This document shows positions 30,343 through 39,474 of a DNA stretch of 64,000 nucleotides, one piece after another. The notes below the pieces were generated by a model. That model saw only the letters and a list, made by a program, of their open reading frames with translations, searched no databases and had not been told where the DNA came from. The translations under genes were made by a program, and so were the position numbers. The stretch is from Pseudomonas sp. ACN8 (GTDB lineage: Bacteria; Pseudomonadota; Gammaproteobacteria; Pseudomonadales; Pseudomonadaceae), in the NCBI RefSeq assembly GCF_002303925.1, contig NZ_MRCS01000004.1, positions 1-64,000 on the forward strand, in the 5' to 3' direction. Position 1 is the stretch's first letter. Every line of letters begins with the position of its first letter.

Positions 30343-30376
30343 AAAGGCCGTTTTCATAAGAAAGCGGCCTTTTTTG
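30343..30376 (+). terminator. Orphan plus-strand terminator
   Basis: Stem AAGGCCG...CGGCCTT, extended by TTTTC / GAAAG around an ATAA loop, and followed by TTTTTT on the plus strand. No plus-strand gene lies upstream up to the thioesterase terminator at 29668. It might end a small RNA, or act weakly on the minus strand for the oxidoreductase gene. Confidence 0.7.
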
Positions 30377-30427
30377 TGGGCGAAAGGAAAGTGCAGGGGC
30401 CGGAGTTTTTGGTGATTGGTCTGGCCC

Positions 30428-30492
30428 CATCGCGAGCAGGCTCGCTCCTACATTGGAATGCGGTCTCCTGTAGGAGCGAGCCTGCTCGCGAT
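30428..30492. repeat. REP pair (REPIN)
   Basis: Closely spaced inverted REP cores after the end of the molybdopterin oxidoreductase gene. Confidence 0.9.
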
Positions 30493-30513
30493 GAGGCCGA
30501 CACAGACGAAGCG

Positions 30514-32862
30514 TTACGCAGACCTGGCCATGATCAACCCGGTCTCACTCGCCGCTTCCAACCGGATCGCCACAAACTTCGATGTCGGCGTATGGCTGCC
30601 ATCACCGGTGCTTTCCAGCGGCACCAAGGGGTTCACTTCCGGATAGTAGGCCGCCGCCTGCCCGGCCGGGATATCAAACGCCAGCAGTGTGAAGCCTTTC
30701 ACCCGACGTTCAACACCATCGTCCCAGAGCGAAACGATGTCGGCCTTTTGCCCCGGCTTGAAGCCCAGACGAATGATGTCGGCTTCGTTGACGAACAACA
30801 CGTCCCGCTGTCCCTTCACGCCGCGATAACGGTCGTTGAGGCCATAGATGGTGGTGTTGTACTGATCGTGGGAACGCATCGATTGCATGATCAGGTCCGG
30901 CAGTACCCCGGTGGCGCGGGTGCGTTCGTGCACCAGGTCTTTGGGCAGTGCGTTCGAGCGGAAATTGGCCCGGCCCGAAGCGGTGCTCCACTTGCGTGCA
31001 CCGGCACTGTTGCCCAGGTAGAAACCGCCCGGGTTTTTGATCTTCTCGTTGAAGTCCTTGAAGCCGGGAATGGTCTCGGCGATCAGGTCGCGGATGCGGC
31101 TGTAGTCGGCCACCAGCCAGCTCCAGTCCACCGGGTGGCTGCCCAGGGTCGCGGCGGCGATGCCGGCCAGGATCGCCGGCTCCGAGCGCATCTGGTTCGA
31201 CAGCGCCTGCAGTTGGCCATTGGAGGCGTGGACCATGCTGAACGAGTCTTCGACGGTGATCGCTTGCGGGCCTTCGGCCTGGATATCGATGTCGGTGCGG
31301 CCCAGGCACGGCAGGATCAGCGCGTCCTTGCCGTGGGTCAAATGGCTGCGGTTGAGCTTGGTGCTGATCTGCACGGTCAGGTCGCAGTTTTGCAGAGCCT
31401 GGAACGTGCGCGGGCTGTCCGGCGTGGCCTGGGCGAAATTGCCGCCCAGACCGATGAAGACTTTCGCCCGCCCTTCAGCCATGGCGTGAATCGCCTCGAC
31501 CACGTTGTGGCCGTTTTCGCGTGGCACCTTGAACTGGAAGCGCCGCTCCAGGGCATCGAGGAACGCGACAGGAGGGCGTTCGTTGATGCCCATGGTCCGG
31601 TCGCCCTGCACGTTGCTGTGACCACGGACCGGGCATAGGCCTGCACCCGGTCGGCCGATGTTGCCGCGCAGCAGCATCAGGTTGGCGATTTCCTGGATGG
31701 TCGCCACCGAATGGCGATGCTGGGTGATGCCCATGGCCCAACACATGATCACGTTCTTGCCCTTGGCGTACATGCGCGCCGCCTGCTCGATTTCTATCAG
31801 GCTCAGGCCGGACTGCTCGACGATCTGCTCCCACGGGGTGTCGTCGATGACGGCCAGGTAATCCAGCACGTTGACGCTGTGCTCATTGAGGAAGTCGTGG
31901 TCGAACACCGCCGGGGCACCGGTTTTCTGCGCATCGCGCTCCCACAGCAGGAGGAATTTCGCCATGCCGCGCATGATCGCCATGTCGCCGCCCAGTGCCG
32001 GGCGGAAGAACGCGGTGTTGGTCGGTTTGTCGCCGTTGGTGAGCATTTCGAACGCGTGCTGCGGGTGCTGGAAACGCTCCAGGCCACGCTCTTTCAGCGG
32101 GTTGATGCACACCACTTGCGCGCCGCGCTTCACCGCTTCGCGCAATGGTTCGAGCATCCGTGGGTGGTTGGTACCGGGGTTCTGGCCCCAGACGAAAATC
32201 GCATCGGCGTGTTCGAAGTCGTCGAAGGTCACGGTGCCTTTGCCGACCCCGACACTTTGCGACATCGCGACACCGCTGGCCTCGTGGCACATGTTCGAGC
32301 AGTCGGGGAAGTTGTTGGTGCCGTAGGCGCGCACGAACAGCTGATAGAGGTACGCCGCTTCATTGCTGGCCCGGCCCGAGGTGTAGAACTCGGCCTGATC
32401 CGGGCTCGACAGGCCGTTCAGGTGTTTGGCGATCAGCGCGAACGCGGCGTCCCAACTGATCGGCTTGTAGCGATCGGTCTCGGCGTCATAGCTCATCGGC
32501 TCGGTCAGGCGGCCCTGATATTCGAGCCAGTAGTCGCTTTGCTCCAGCAAGGACGTGACGCTGTGTTTGGCGAAAAATTTGGCATCGACACGGCGTTTGG
32601 TCGCTTCCCAGTTCACCGCCTTGGCGCCGTTCTCGCAGAACATCACCATGCCGCCTTCCCTGGAGTCACCCCAGGCGCAACCAGGGCAGTCGAAGCCGCC
32701 GTTCTTGTTGGTCTTGAGCATCATGCGCAGGTTTTTCAGCGCGTTGTCGCTGGTCAGCCAGGCCTGAGCGACGCTAATCAGTGCGCCCCATCCACCGGCC
32801 GGGCCTTTGTAGGGCTTATAGCGAGGGACAGGTGTCTGGTCGGCTTGACGGTGTTGACTCAC
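30514..32862 (-). CDS. FdhF/YdeP-family molybdopterin oxidoreductase
   Basis: A 782-residue molybdenum enzyme of the formate-dehydrogenase-like YdeP family. CPGCAWGDS near residue 59 is a candidate iron-sulfur site, NPGTNHPRML and GRPGAGLCPVRGHSNVQGDRTMG are cofactor-binding segments, and the C-terminal molydopterin dinucleotide domain follows after about 660. No twin-arginine signal is seen, so it is cytosolic. It starts with GTG, overlapping the fdhD stop by 4 bases. FdhD next door is a sulfurtransferase for such enzymes, which supports an active molybdenum site. The substrate may be formate, but E. coli YdeP is instead linked to acid resistance. Confidence 0.9.
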   Translation of the reverse strand: MSQHRQADQTPVPRYKPYKGPAGGWGALISVAQAWLTSDNALKNLRMMLKTNKNGGFDCPGCAWGDSREGGMVMFCENGAKAVNWEATKRRVDAKFFAKHSVTSLLEQSDYWLEYQGRLTEPMSYDAETDRYKPISWDAAFALIAKHLNGLSSPDQAEFYTSGRASNEAAYLYQLFVRAYGTNNFPDCSNMCHEASGVAMSQSVGVGKGTVTFDDFEHADAIFVWGQNPGTNHPRMLEPLREAVKRGAQVVCINPLKERGLERFQHPQHAFEMLTNGDKPTNTAFFRPALGGDMAIMRGMAKFLLLWERDAQKTGAPAVFDHDFLNEHSVNVLDYLAVIDDTPWEQIVEQSGLSLIEIEQAARMYAKGKNVIMCWAMGITQHRHSVATIQEIANLMLLRGNIGRPGAGLCPVRGHSNVQGDRTMGINERPPVAFLDALERRFQFKVPRENGHNVVEAIHAMAEGRAKVFIGLGGNFAQATPDSPRTFQALQNCDLTVQISTKLNRSHLTHGKDALILPCLGRTDIDIQAEGPQAITVEDSFSMVHASNGQLQALSNQMRSEPAILAGIAAATLGSHPVDWSWLVADYSRIRDLIAETIPGFKDFNEKIKNPGGFYLGNSAGARKWSTASGRANFRSNALPKDLVHERTRATGVLPDLIMQSMRSHDQYNTTIYGLNDRYRGVKGQRDVLFVNEADIIRLGFKPGQKADIVSLWDDGVERRVKGFTLLAFDIPAGQAAAYYPEVNPLVPLESTGDGSHTPTSKFVAIRLEAASETGLIMARSA

Positions 32863-33698
32863 GCTTGTTTCTCCAACGTTGGGCTATAGACCCGCGGTGC
32901 ATTCTTCTGTGGCAGATGGATGAGATTGAGGTTGTGGCGACGGGCCCATTGCACGGCAAGGCCCGTGGGTGACGACAGGCTGACCAGGGTCTGGATGCCG
33001 GCGCGCAAGACTTTCTGGATCAATTCGAGGCTGCAGCGGCTGGTGACAATCGCCAGGCCGCCAGCGGTCGGGATTTTTTGCCGGATCAATCCGCCGATCA
33101 GTTTGTCGAGGGCGTTGTGCCGGCCGATGTCTTCGCGGCCGAGCAACAACTCACCTTTGTCGTTCATGAACACCGCGGCATGCACCGCACCGCAATGTTG
33201 GCCCAAGGGCTGAAAGGCGCCGATGCGCTCGCGCAGGCCATCAAGCCATTCGACCGGTGGCAACGGGGCGCCGGGCAATACCTGAAGGTCTGGCAACGCC
33301 TGCTCGACCGCTTCCACACCGCACAACCCGCAACCGCTGGTGCCGGCCAGTTGCCGACGCTGCTGCTTGAGGTTCCAGAAGGCGCGGTTGGCGATGGTCA
33401 CTTGCGCGTATTGCGCCGACCCCGAGCCGCTCAGTTGCAGGTCGTAGATGTCCGTGGCGTCCTGGATGATGCCGCTGCCCAGGCTGAAGCCGACGATGAA
33501 ATCTTCCAGGTCCGTGGGCGTCACCAGCATGACCGCCTGGCTGATGCCGTTGAAGGCAATCGCCAGCGCGACTTCCTCGGCCAGCGCGGTGCTGGCCGAT
33601 TCGGAGTATTCGAGATTGCTATAGCTGTACGTCTGGCTGGCGGCGGGCGCGGGCGTTTCTAGGGCAGGCGCCGCGCATGCAGGGCGCTTGGTGTTCAT
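32859..33698 (-). CDS. fdhD: Formate dehydrogenase accessory sulfurtransferase FdhD
   Basis: A 279-residue protein that carries sulfur from IscS to the molybdenum cofactor. The active-site loop GTSGCGLCGVEAVEQ has the two functional cysteines, and the HNALDKLIGG and SRCSLELIQK motifs are typical. It is co-translated with the oxidoreductase downstream (4-base overlap) and probably matures that enzyme. The start at 33698 gives an N-terminal Ala/Pro-rich lead. Confidence 0.93.
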   Translation of the reverse strand: MNTKRPACAAPALETPAPAASQTYSYSNLEYSESASTALAEEVALAIAFNGISQAVMLVTPTDLEDFIVGFSLGSGIIQDATDIYDLQLSGSGSAQYAQVTIANRAFWNLKQQRRQLAGTSGCGLCGVEAVEQALPDLQVLPGAPLPPVEWLDGLRERIGAFQPLGQHCGAVHAAVFMNDKGELLLGREDIGRHNALDKLIGGLIRQKIPTAGGLAIVTSRCSLELIQKVLRAGIQTLVSLSSPTGLAVQWARRHNLNLIHLPQKNAPRVYSPTLEKQA

Positions 33699-33790
33699 GG
33701 CATCACCGACGGTTTGATCAGCTTTAAGACTAGGCGCGGCAAGTTGTCACGTCTAATCGCTAATACTGATCTACCGATAGATGCTGTCGA

Positions 33791-34678
33791 TCAAGTACCG
33801 ATCAGCGATTGCTGATAGAGGGCAAAACAGGCTTCTGCCAACGCCGAGCGTGGCGCGCTGCGACGCATGATCAGCCCCAGGCGGCCAAGGGTCTGGGCGT
33901 TCTCGATCGGTTGCAGGCGCAAGTGTTCGGTCAGGCCTTCGAGGCCGCCGTCCAATGGCATCACGGCGCAACACAAGCCGCCGTGCACGGCTTGTAACAG
34001 TTGATGCACGGCATCGGTCTGCAACAACGGCTGCGGGGTCAGGCCACGGCTGTGGAAGTTGTGGTCGATGGACTGGCGAAAGTGCATGCCGCTGGTGAGC
34101 ATGCCCAGCGGCAGTTCGATCAAGGATTCCCAGCTCAGCGGCACCTCGCCAAAGGTGAAGAAGCGTTGGTCGTAGAGCAGACCCATGTGGGTTTCGCTGA
34201 AGGCCAGAGAATCGAAGTGTTCGGCATCCAGGCGTTCCAGGTATGACACGCCGAGATCCAGGCGATTGTTCGCCAATTGCTCAAGGATCTGCTCCGAACT
34301 CAGGGCCGAGAGTTCGAAGCGCAGGTTCGGGTGTTCGGCGTGCAAGCGTTGCAGCAGTGGCAGCGGATCGAAGCTCGACAACGGCACTACGCCCAGACGC
34401 AAGGTGCCGACCAGATTGCCGCGACAGGCGGCCGCCTCGGCGTACAAGCCATCATAGGCCGCCAGTACGGTGCGCGCCCAGGCCAGCACCCGCTCGCCCG
34501 GAGCGGTGAAGCTCTCGAAGCGCTGGCCGCGATTGACCAGCGGCAAGTCGAGTTCCTCTTCGAGGCTGCGCAGGCGCATGGACAGGGTCGGCTGAGTGAT
34601 GTGGCAGCGTGCGGCGGCCTGGCCGAAATGACGGGTTTCGTCGAGCGCGATGAGGAATTTCAGCTGCTTGATGTCCAT
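33791..34678 (-). CDS. LysR-family transcriptional regulator
   Basis: A 295-residue regulator with HTH at about 18-38 (GQAAARCHITQPTLSMRLRS) and an effector-binding domain from about 90. It lies 92 bases upstream of fdhD in the same direction, so it may control fdhD and the oxidoreductase; this is inference. It begins MDIKQLKFLIALDETRHF and the sequence is intact. The ligand is unknown. Confidence 0.9.
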   Translation of the reverse strand: MDIKQLKFLIALDETRHFGQAAARCHITQPTLSMRLRSLEEELDLPLVNRGQRFESFTAPGERVLAWARTVLAAYDGLYAEAAACRGNLVGTLRLGVVPLSSFDPLPLLQRLHAEHPNLRFELSALSSEQILEQLANNRLDLGVSYLERLDAEHFDSLAFSETHMGLLYDQRFFTFGEVPLSWESLIELPLGMLTSGMHFRQSIDHNFHSRGLTPQPLLQTDAVHQLLQAVHGGLCCAVMPLDGGLEGLTEHLRLQPIENAQTLGRLGLIMRRSAPRSALAEACFALYQQSLIGT

Positions 34679-34806
34679 CTGCGCTCCTGGGGTTGGGAAG
34701 GTGCGGATTCTATCGCAAGCGGGGTCATTGGTCGGGTTGGATTCGCAGGTGACGACCGTGGTCTAGGCTTTGACGTCTGGAACCCGAAACCCAAGGAGAG
34801 TGCACT

Positions 34807-35247
34807 ATGAGTCTTTTGAGCTTTGTGAAGGAAGCAGGCGAAAAATTGCTGGATTTGCTGACGCCAGGTAACGCCAACGCCAGTGAGCAATTGAAGGCGC
34901 ACATCAGCAAGGTCGGCCTGGGCAACCCGAATGTGCAGGCCACGGTCGATGGCGACAAGGTCACGGTGACCGGTGAAGTGGCGAGTCAGGAAGAGAAGGA
35001 AAAGATCCTGCTGGCGGTGGGCAATATCGCCGGGGTTGGCAGTGTGGATGATCAGATTACTGTGACCGGGCCTGTCGTTGCTGCCGCAGTGTTTGTCACC
35101 GTCGTGAAGGGTGACACCCTCAGCGCGATTTCCAAGCGCGTGTACGGCGATGCCAACAAGTACAACAAAATCTTCGAGGCCAACAAACCAATGCTGTCGC
35201 ACCCGGACAAGATCTATCCGGGGCAGTCGTTGCGGATTCCTGAGTAA
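34807..35247 (+). CDS. lysM: BON/LysM protein, Kbp (YgaU) type
   Basis: A 146-residue protein: a helical lead ([17 protein letters not shown]), a BON domain at about 25-88 ([25 protein letters not shown], in part) and a LysM domain at about 97-145 ([28 protein letters not shown], in part). E. coli Kbp, with the same order, binds potassium and is induced by osmotic stress. There is no signal peptide, also as in Kbp. AAGGAG precedes the ATG. It stands alone. Confidence 0.92.
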   Translation: MSLLSFVKEAGEKLLDLLTPGNANASEQLKAHISKVGLGNPNVQATVDGDKVTVTGEVASQEEKEKILLAVGNIAGVGSVDDQITVTGPVVAAAVFVTVVKGDTLSAISKRVYGDANKYNKIFEANKPMLSHPDKIYPGQSLRIPE

Positions 35248-35260
35248 GCCTCAAGACCGC

Positions 35261-35354
35261 TATCGCGAGCAGGCTCGCTCCCACAATGCATCTCCCGTGA
35301 ACACGGGATTTGTATACGACCAAGATCAAATGTGGGAGCGAGCCTGCTCGCGAT
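35261..35354. repeat. REP pair (REPIN)
   Basis: Inverted REP cores between the convergent lysM and yrfG genes. Confidence 0.9.
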
Positions 35355-35368
35355 GCAGGCAACTCGGT

Positions 35369-36031
35369 CTAGAGTCCTGCAATCAAATCCCGATAATCCC
35401 CGACCGCTGCAAACTCTGCCGTGTCCTTCGGCCCCTTGCGGCTGTCCGGCTCACGCACGGCCAGCAAATGCGCCACGCCAAAGTCCCGTGCGCTGCGCAG
35501 GATCGGCAAGGTGTCGTCGATGAACAGGCTGCGCGCAGGATCGAAATCGATATCGGCTTGCAGCGCATCCCAGAATTGCGGGTTTTCCTTGGGGAAGCCG
35601 TAGTCATGGGAACTGATCAAACGCTCGAAGTAGGGCGCCAGTTCGATTTTTTCCAGCTTCAACGACAGCGCATCCCGATGGGCATTGGTGATCAGCACCA
35701 CACGCTTGCCGGCCTGTTTGATCGCCGCCAGAAAGGTGTCGGCATCCGGGCGCAGGGCGATCAGGTGCGCGGTTTCCAGTTTCAGCTCGCGCACTGACAG
35801 GTTCAGTTCGGCGCTCCAGAAGTCCAGGCAGTACCACTGCAACTGGCCGGCATTGCGCTCGAACAACGGCTGCAGTTCCATCTCGGCCATGGCCCGACTG
35901 ACCCCGTGCAGTTCGGCGTAACGCTGGGGCAGGTGCTCCATCCAGAAGTGGTTGTCGAAATGCAGGTCCAGCAGCGTGCCGTCCATGTCCAGCAGAACGG
36001 TATCGATGTCGGACCAGGGTAATGAAGGCAT
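35369..36031 (-). CDS. yrfG: GMP/IMP nucleotidase YrfG (HAD family)
   Basis: A 220-residue HAD phosphatase. Motif I LLDMDGTLLDLHFD holds the nucleophile Asp, motif II ITNAHRDAL, and motif III/IV FPKENPQFWDA...SLFIDDTLPIL. YrfG dephosphorylates GMP and IMP in purine turnover. It is divergent from nudE, 88 bases apart, as in E. coli, where yrfG and nudE are also neighbours. Confidence 0.92.
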   Translation of the reverse strand: MPSLPWSDIDTVLLDMDGTLLDLHFDNHFWMEHLPQRYAELHGVSRAMAEMELQPLFERNAGQLQWYCLDFWSAELNLSVRELKLETAHLIALRPDADTFLAAIKQAGKRVVLITNAHRDALSLKLEKIELAPYFERLISSHDYGFPKENPQFWDALQADIDFDPARSLFIDDTLPILRSARDFGVAHLLAVREPDSRKGPKDTAEFAAVGDYRDLIAGL

Positions 36032-36119
36032 GGCAACGTCTCGGGCAGTAGAAAGATTTCTGGCGTAAACAATCGGGAAAGCCGCGTTATAGTAGCGCGT
36101 TCACGCCAAGGAGCTTTGC

Positions 36120-36686
36120 ATGCGCCAGAAACCCACCATACTCGCCCGCGAAATTGTCGCCACCAGTCGATTGTTCTGCGTGGAAGAGATGAAGTTGCGC
36201 TTTTCCAACGGCGTGGAGCGCACGTATGAACGCCTGGTCGGCAAGGGTGCCGGGTACGGCGCGGTGATGATCGTGGCGATGCTCGATGCCGAGCATGCGG
36301 TGCTGGTCGAGGAGTATTGCGGCGGCACGGATGCATATGAAATGTCATTGCCCAAGGGTTTGATCGAGCCGGGCGAAGACGTGCTGGCGGCGGCCGAGCG
36401 CGAGCTCAAGGAAGAGGCCGGTTTTGGCGCGCGGCAACTGGAACACCTGACCGAGTTATCGCTGTCCCCTGGCTACATGAGCCAGAAGATTCAAGTAGTG
36501 CTGGCTACCGACCTCTACGAAGAGCGTCTGGAAGGCGACGAGCCAGAGCCGATGCGGGTGGACAAGGTCAATCTGCGTGAGCTCTCGGCGCTTGCACAAA
36601 ACCCACAATTTACCGAAGGCCGTGCCTTGGCGGCGCTGTACCTGGCCCGAGACCTTTTGACTCAGCGCGGAGCGTTCCAGCAATGA
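36120..36686 (+). CDS. nudE: ADP compounds hydrolase NudE
   Basis: A 188-residue Nudix hydrolase cleaving ADP-ribose and related nucleotides. The Nudix box is complete: GLIEPGEDVLAAAERELKEEAGFG, spanning about residues 80-103 with the REL..EAG core. AAGGAG lies before the ATG. Its stop overlaps the cysQ start (ATGA), so both are made together. Confidence 0.93.
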   Translation: MRQKPTILAREIVATSRLFCVEEMKLRFSNGVERTYERLVGKGAGYGAVMIVAMLDAEHAVLVEEYCGGTDAYEMSLPKGLIEPGEDVLAAAERELKEEAGFGARQLEHLTELSLSPGYMSQKIQVVLATDLYEERLEGDEPEPMRVDKVNLRELSALAQNPQFTEGRALAALYLARDLLTQRGAFQQ

Positions 36687-37510
36687 ATTTCCCACATCCG
36701 ATGATGGCATCGGTGATTGAACTGGCCTTGCAGGCCGGTGATGCGATCCTGCCGTTCTGGCGCACAGGCACCGCCGTCACGGCAAAGGCTGATGATTCGC
36801 CGGTGACCGCTGCCGACCTGGCCGCTCACCACGTGATTCTGGCCGGGCTGACGGCGCTCGATCCGAGCATCCCGGTGCTCTCCGAGGAAGACGCCAACAT
36901 TCCCCAGGACGTGCGTGCCGGATGGCAGCGCTGGTGGCTGGTCGATCCGCTGGATGGCACCAAGGAATTCATCAGCGGCAGCGAGGAGTTCACCGTCAAC
37001 ATCGCTCTGATCGAAAACGGTCAGGTGGTGTTCGGTGTGGTGTCGATGCCGACCAACGGGCGTTTTTACGTCGGTGGTACGGGGCTCGGCGCATGGCGTG
37101 GTGATAAAGGTGGCTCGCCCGTGGCGATCAAGGTGCGTGAGGCGTTAGCGCCCGGCGAGTCGTTCACCGTGGTGGCCAGCCGTCGCCATTCGAGCCCTGA
37201 GCAAGAGCGATTGCTGGCCGGGTTGAGCGCCAGCCTTGGCGAGCTGCAACTGACCAGTATTGGCAGTTCGTTGAAGTTTTGCCTGGTGGCCGAAGGGGCG
37301 GCGGATTGCTATCCGCGCCTGGCACTGACTTCCCAGTGGGACACGGCGGCAGCGCAAGGTGTGCTGGAAGGCGCGGGCGGTGAGGTGCTGGAGTTGAGCG
37401 GCGAGCCGTTCAGCTATCCGGCGCGGGAGTCGTTGTTGAATACGTTCTTCCTGGCGTTGCCGGCGAAGGCGGCCTGGCGGGAGAAGCTGCTGGAACTGGC
37501 ACGCGCATAA
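36683..37510 (+). CDS. cysQ: 3'(2'),5'-bisphosphate nucleotidase CysQ
   Basis: A 275-residue phosphatase that removes PAP, a by-product of sulfate assimilation. The metal-binding motifs are visible: SEED (about 71-74), WLVDPLDGTKEFI and, in the C-terminal part, SQWDTAAAQGVLEGAGG. It is coupled to nudE by a 4-base overlap. Inhibition by lithium is typical of the family. Confidence 0.94.
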   Translation: MNFPHPMMASVIELALQAGDAILPFWRTGTAVTAKADDSPVTAADLAAHHVILAGLTALDPSIPVLSEEDANIPQDVRAGWQRWWLVDPLDGTKEFISGSEEFTVNIALIENGQVVFGVVSMPTNGRFYVGGTGLGAWRGDKGGSPVAIKVREALAPGESFTVVASRRHSSPEQERLLAGLSASLGELQLTSIGSSLKFCLVAEGAADCYPRLALTSQWDTAAAQGVLEGAGGEVLELSGEPFSYPARESLLNTFFLALPAKAAWREKLLELARA

Positions 37511-37539
37511 GATCGTTCCCGCGCGCTGATGCAAATCCT

Positions 37540-37563
37540 TGTGGGAGCGAGCTTGCTCCCACA
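37540..37563. terminator. REP-derived hairpin after cysQ
   Basis: A perfect 9-base stem TGTGGGAGC / GCTCCCACA around a 6-base loop, built from REP-like sequence and followed on the plus strand by AGGTTTT. It lies between convergent genes and may act as a terminator. Confidence 0.6.
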
Positions 37564-37583
37564 GGTTTTGCGGTCGTCCTGGT

Positions 37584-38039
37584 TCAGCGGTGCAACACGT
37601 ACTGCCCGACAAACCTCACCGCATCCTCGTCACGGCCTTCATTGACGACCCGTGTATGCAGCGTCAACCGCGCTCGGCTGTAGCGCTGGAAGGTGGTCAG
37701 GAATTTCTTCCAGATCACCGGGTCCGGCGCCTGGCAAATGGCGTTGGCATCCCCCGTCACCGGCAGTGGATAGCTGATCTGCCCTTCCTGAATCACGATG
37801 TGCCCGTCGGTAATGCCTTCTTCCTTGAGGCGCAGATGCAGCCAGCCCCAACCGGCCAGGACTGCGCCGCAATACAGGCTGCCGCCGAACATGGTGCTCT
37901 TGTGGTTGACGTTGGCTTCCAGCGGCAAGTGCAGGCGCAGTTGCTGGTCATGCCAGTCGAGCACTTTGAGGCCCATGTCCCGGGTGAGGGGAATGTCGTG
38001 ATGGAGAACGGATTCCAGTTGTCGACTGTCGCGGCTCAT
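37584..38039 (-). CDS. YiiD-C-type thioesterase
   Basis: A 151-residue hotdog protein of the putative thioesterase family seen as the C-terminal domain of E. coli YiiD (FabY). The segment LHLPLEANVNHKSTMFGGSLYCGAVLAGWGWL is typical and contains the conserved NHK..MFGG. Here it stands alone. It may act on acyl-ACP or acyl-CoA; the substrate is unknown. It is separated from dctD by 40 bases and reads in the same direction. Confidence 0.85.
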   Translation of the reverse strand: MSRDSRQLESVLHHDIPLTRDMGLKVLDWHDQQLRLHLPLEANVNHKSTMFGGSLYCGAVLAGWGWLHLRLKEEGITDGHIVIQEGQISYPLPVTGDANAICQAPDPVIWKKFLTTFQRYSRARLTLHTRVVNEGRDEDAVRFVGQYVLHR

Positions 38040-38079
38040 TCAGGGGCCTCTGGCGTGAAGTGGATGATTGGACGGTAAC

Positions 38080-39474
38080 TCAGTCGAGATCGTCAGGGTG
38101 GGCCGGGGCACCACTGTCGGCGAAACTCAGACCGTGCTTGCGTAGTTTGTCGTGCAGGGTCTTGCGCGGAATGCCGAGGGCTTCGGCGACGCTGCGCACG
38201 GAGCTGTGCGAGCGTGCCAGTTCGGCGGCGATAAGTGTTTTTTCGAAGTTCTCCACTTGTTCACTCAAACCGCCGCTGACGACCTCGACCCTGTTGCCGG
38301 CGTCGCCTTCCGTTGTGCTGTTATCGAGGGCCAGTTCGAGCCCGAGGGCAAAACGCTCGGCGGCATTTTGCAGCTCGCGCACGTTGCCGGGCCAGGCGTG
38401 GCGCAGCAGCAAGGCACGTTGCCCCGGTTGCAGCTCATGGGGCGGCAAGCCATGGCGAGCACTGGCTTCATCGGCAAAATGCTGGAACAGCATCAGCGCA
38501 TCTTCGCCCCGTTCGCGCAGCGGTGGAATCCGTAGCGGCGCGACGTTCAGGCGGTAATACAGGTCGGCACGGAAGCGCCCTTGATCCGCCGCCTGGCGCA
38601 GGTCTTCCTTGGTGGCGGCGATGATGCGGATGTCCAGCGGGATCAGTTGATTGCCGCCCAGGCGTTCGACCACCCGCTCTTGCAGCAAACGCAGCAATTT
38701 GACCTGCACATCCAGGCTCATGCTTTCGATTTCATCGAGGAACAGCGTGCCGCCATTGGCGAATTCGAATTTGCCGATGCGGCGTTTCTGCGCGCCGGTG
38801 AAGGCGCCGGGCTCGTGTCCGAACAACTCGCTTTCGACCACTGATTCGGCCAGGGCGCCAGCGTTGATGGCTACGAACGGTCCATTACGGCGACTCGATA
38901 AATCGTGCAGCGCCCGAGCCACGACTTCTTTGCCCGCGCCGGTTTCGCCGAGGATCAGCACATCGGCCTTGGTCGCCGCCAGGGCACCGATCTGCTCGCG
39001 CAGGCGCAGCATCGAAGGTGAGTGGCCAACCAGGCGGGTGCTTAATTCATTGCGGTCGCTCAAGGCCAGCCGCAGGCTGCGGTTGTCCAGTACCAGCCGA
39101 CGCAGGGCCAGCGCTCGGCGCACACTGTCGAGCAGGGCGTCGCTGGCGAAGGGCTTTTCCAGAAAATCATAGGCCCCGGCGCGCATGGCCTGCACCGCCA
39201 GCGGCACATCTCCGTGGCCGGTGATCAGCAGCACCGGCAGCTCAGGGTCCTGGGCATGCAGTTCGCTCAACAGTTCGAGACCGTCCATGCCGGGCATGCG
39301 GATGTCGCTGACCACCACCCCCGGCCAATCACGTTCAAGTTGCGCGGCCAGGCCCTTGGCTTCAGCCAGCGGCAGGATTTTCAGGCCCGCCAGATCCAGC
39401 GTCTGGCTCAAGGCCTGGCGCAAGTGGGGATCGTCGTCGATCAACACGACCTGAATGCGGTTGTCGATGGTCAT
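38080..39474 (-). CDS. dctD: Sigma-54-dependent response regulator DctD
   Basis: A 464-residue NtrC-type regulator: receiver (about 8-120, phospho-Asp in VVVSDIRMPGMDG), AAA+ domain (about 145-370) with Walker A GETGAGKE and the sigma-54 contact loop GAFTGAQ, and a Fis-type HTH at the C-terminus (SVRSVAEALGIPRKTLHDKL). It activates C4-dicarboxylate uptake genes with sigma-54. Its ATG overlaps the dctB stop by 4 bases. No dctA or dctPQM lies within this window, so its target is elsewhere. Confidence 0.92.
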   Translation of the reverse strand: MTIDNRIQVVLIDDDPHLRQALSQTLDLAGLKILPLAEAKGLAAQLERDWPGVVVSDIRMPGMDGLELLSELHAQDPELPVLLITGHGDVPLAVQAMRAGAYDFLEKPFASDALLDSVRRALALRRLVLDNRSLRLALSDRNELSTRLVGHSPSMLRLREQIGALAATKADVLILGETGAGKEVVARALHDLSSRRNGPFVAINAGALAESVVESELFGHEPGAFTGAQKRRIGKFEFANGGTLFLDEIESMSLDVQVKLLRLLQERVVERLGGNQLIPLDIRIIAATKEDLRQAADQGRFRADLYYRLNVAPLRIPPLRERGEDALMLFQHFADEASARHGLPPHELQPGQRALLLRHAWPGNVRELQNAAERFALGLELALDNSTTEGDAGNRVEVVSGGLSEQVENFEKTLIAAELARSHSSVRSVAEALGIPRKTLHDKLRKHGLSFADSGAPAHPDDLD

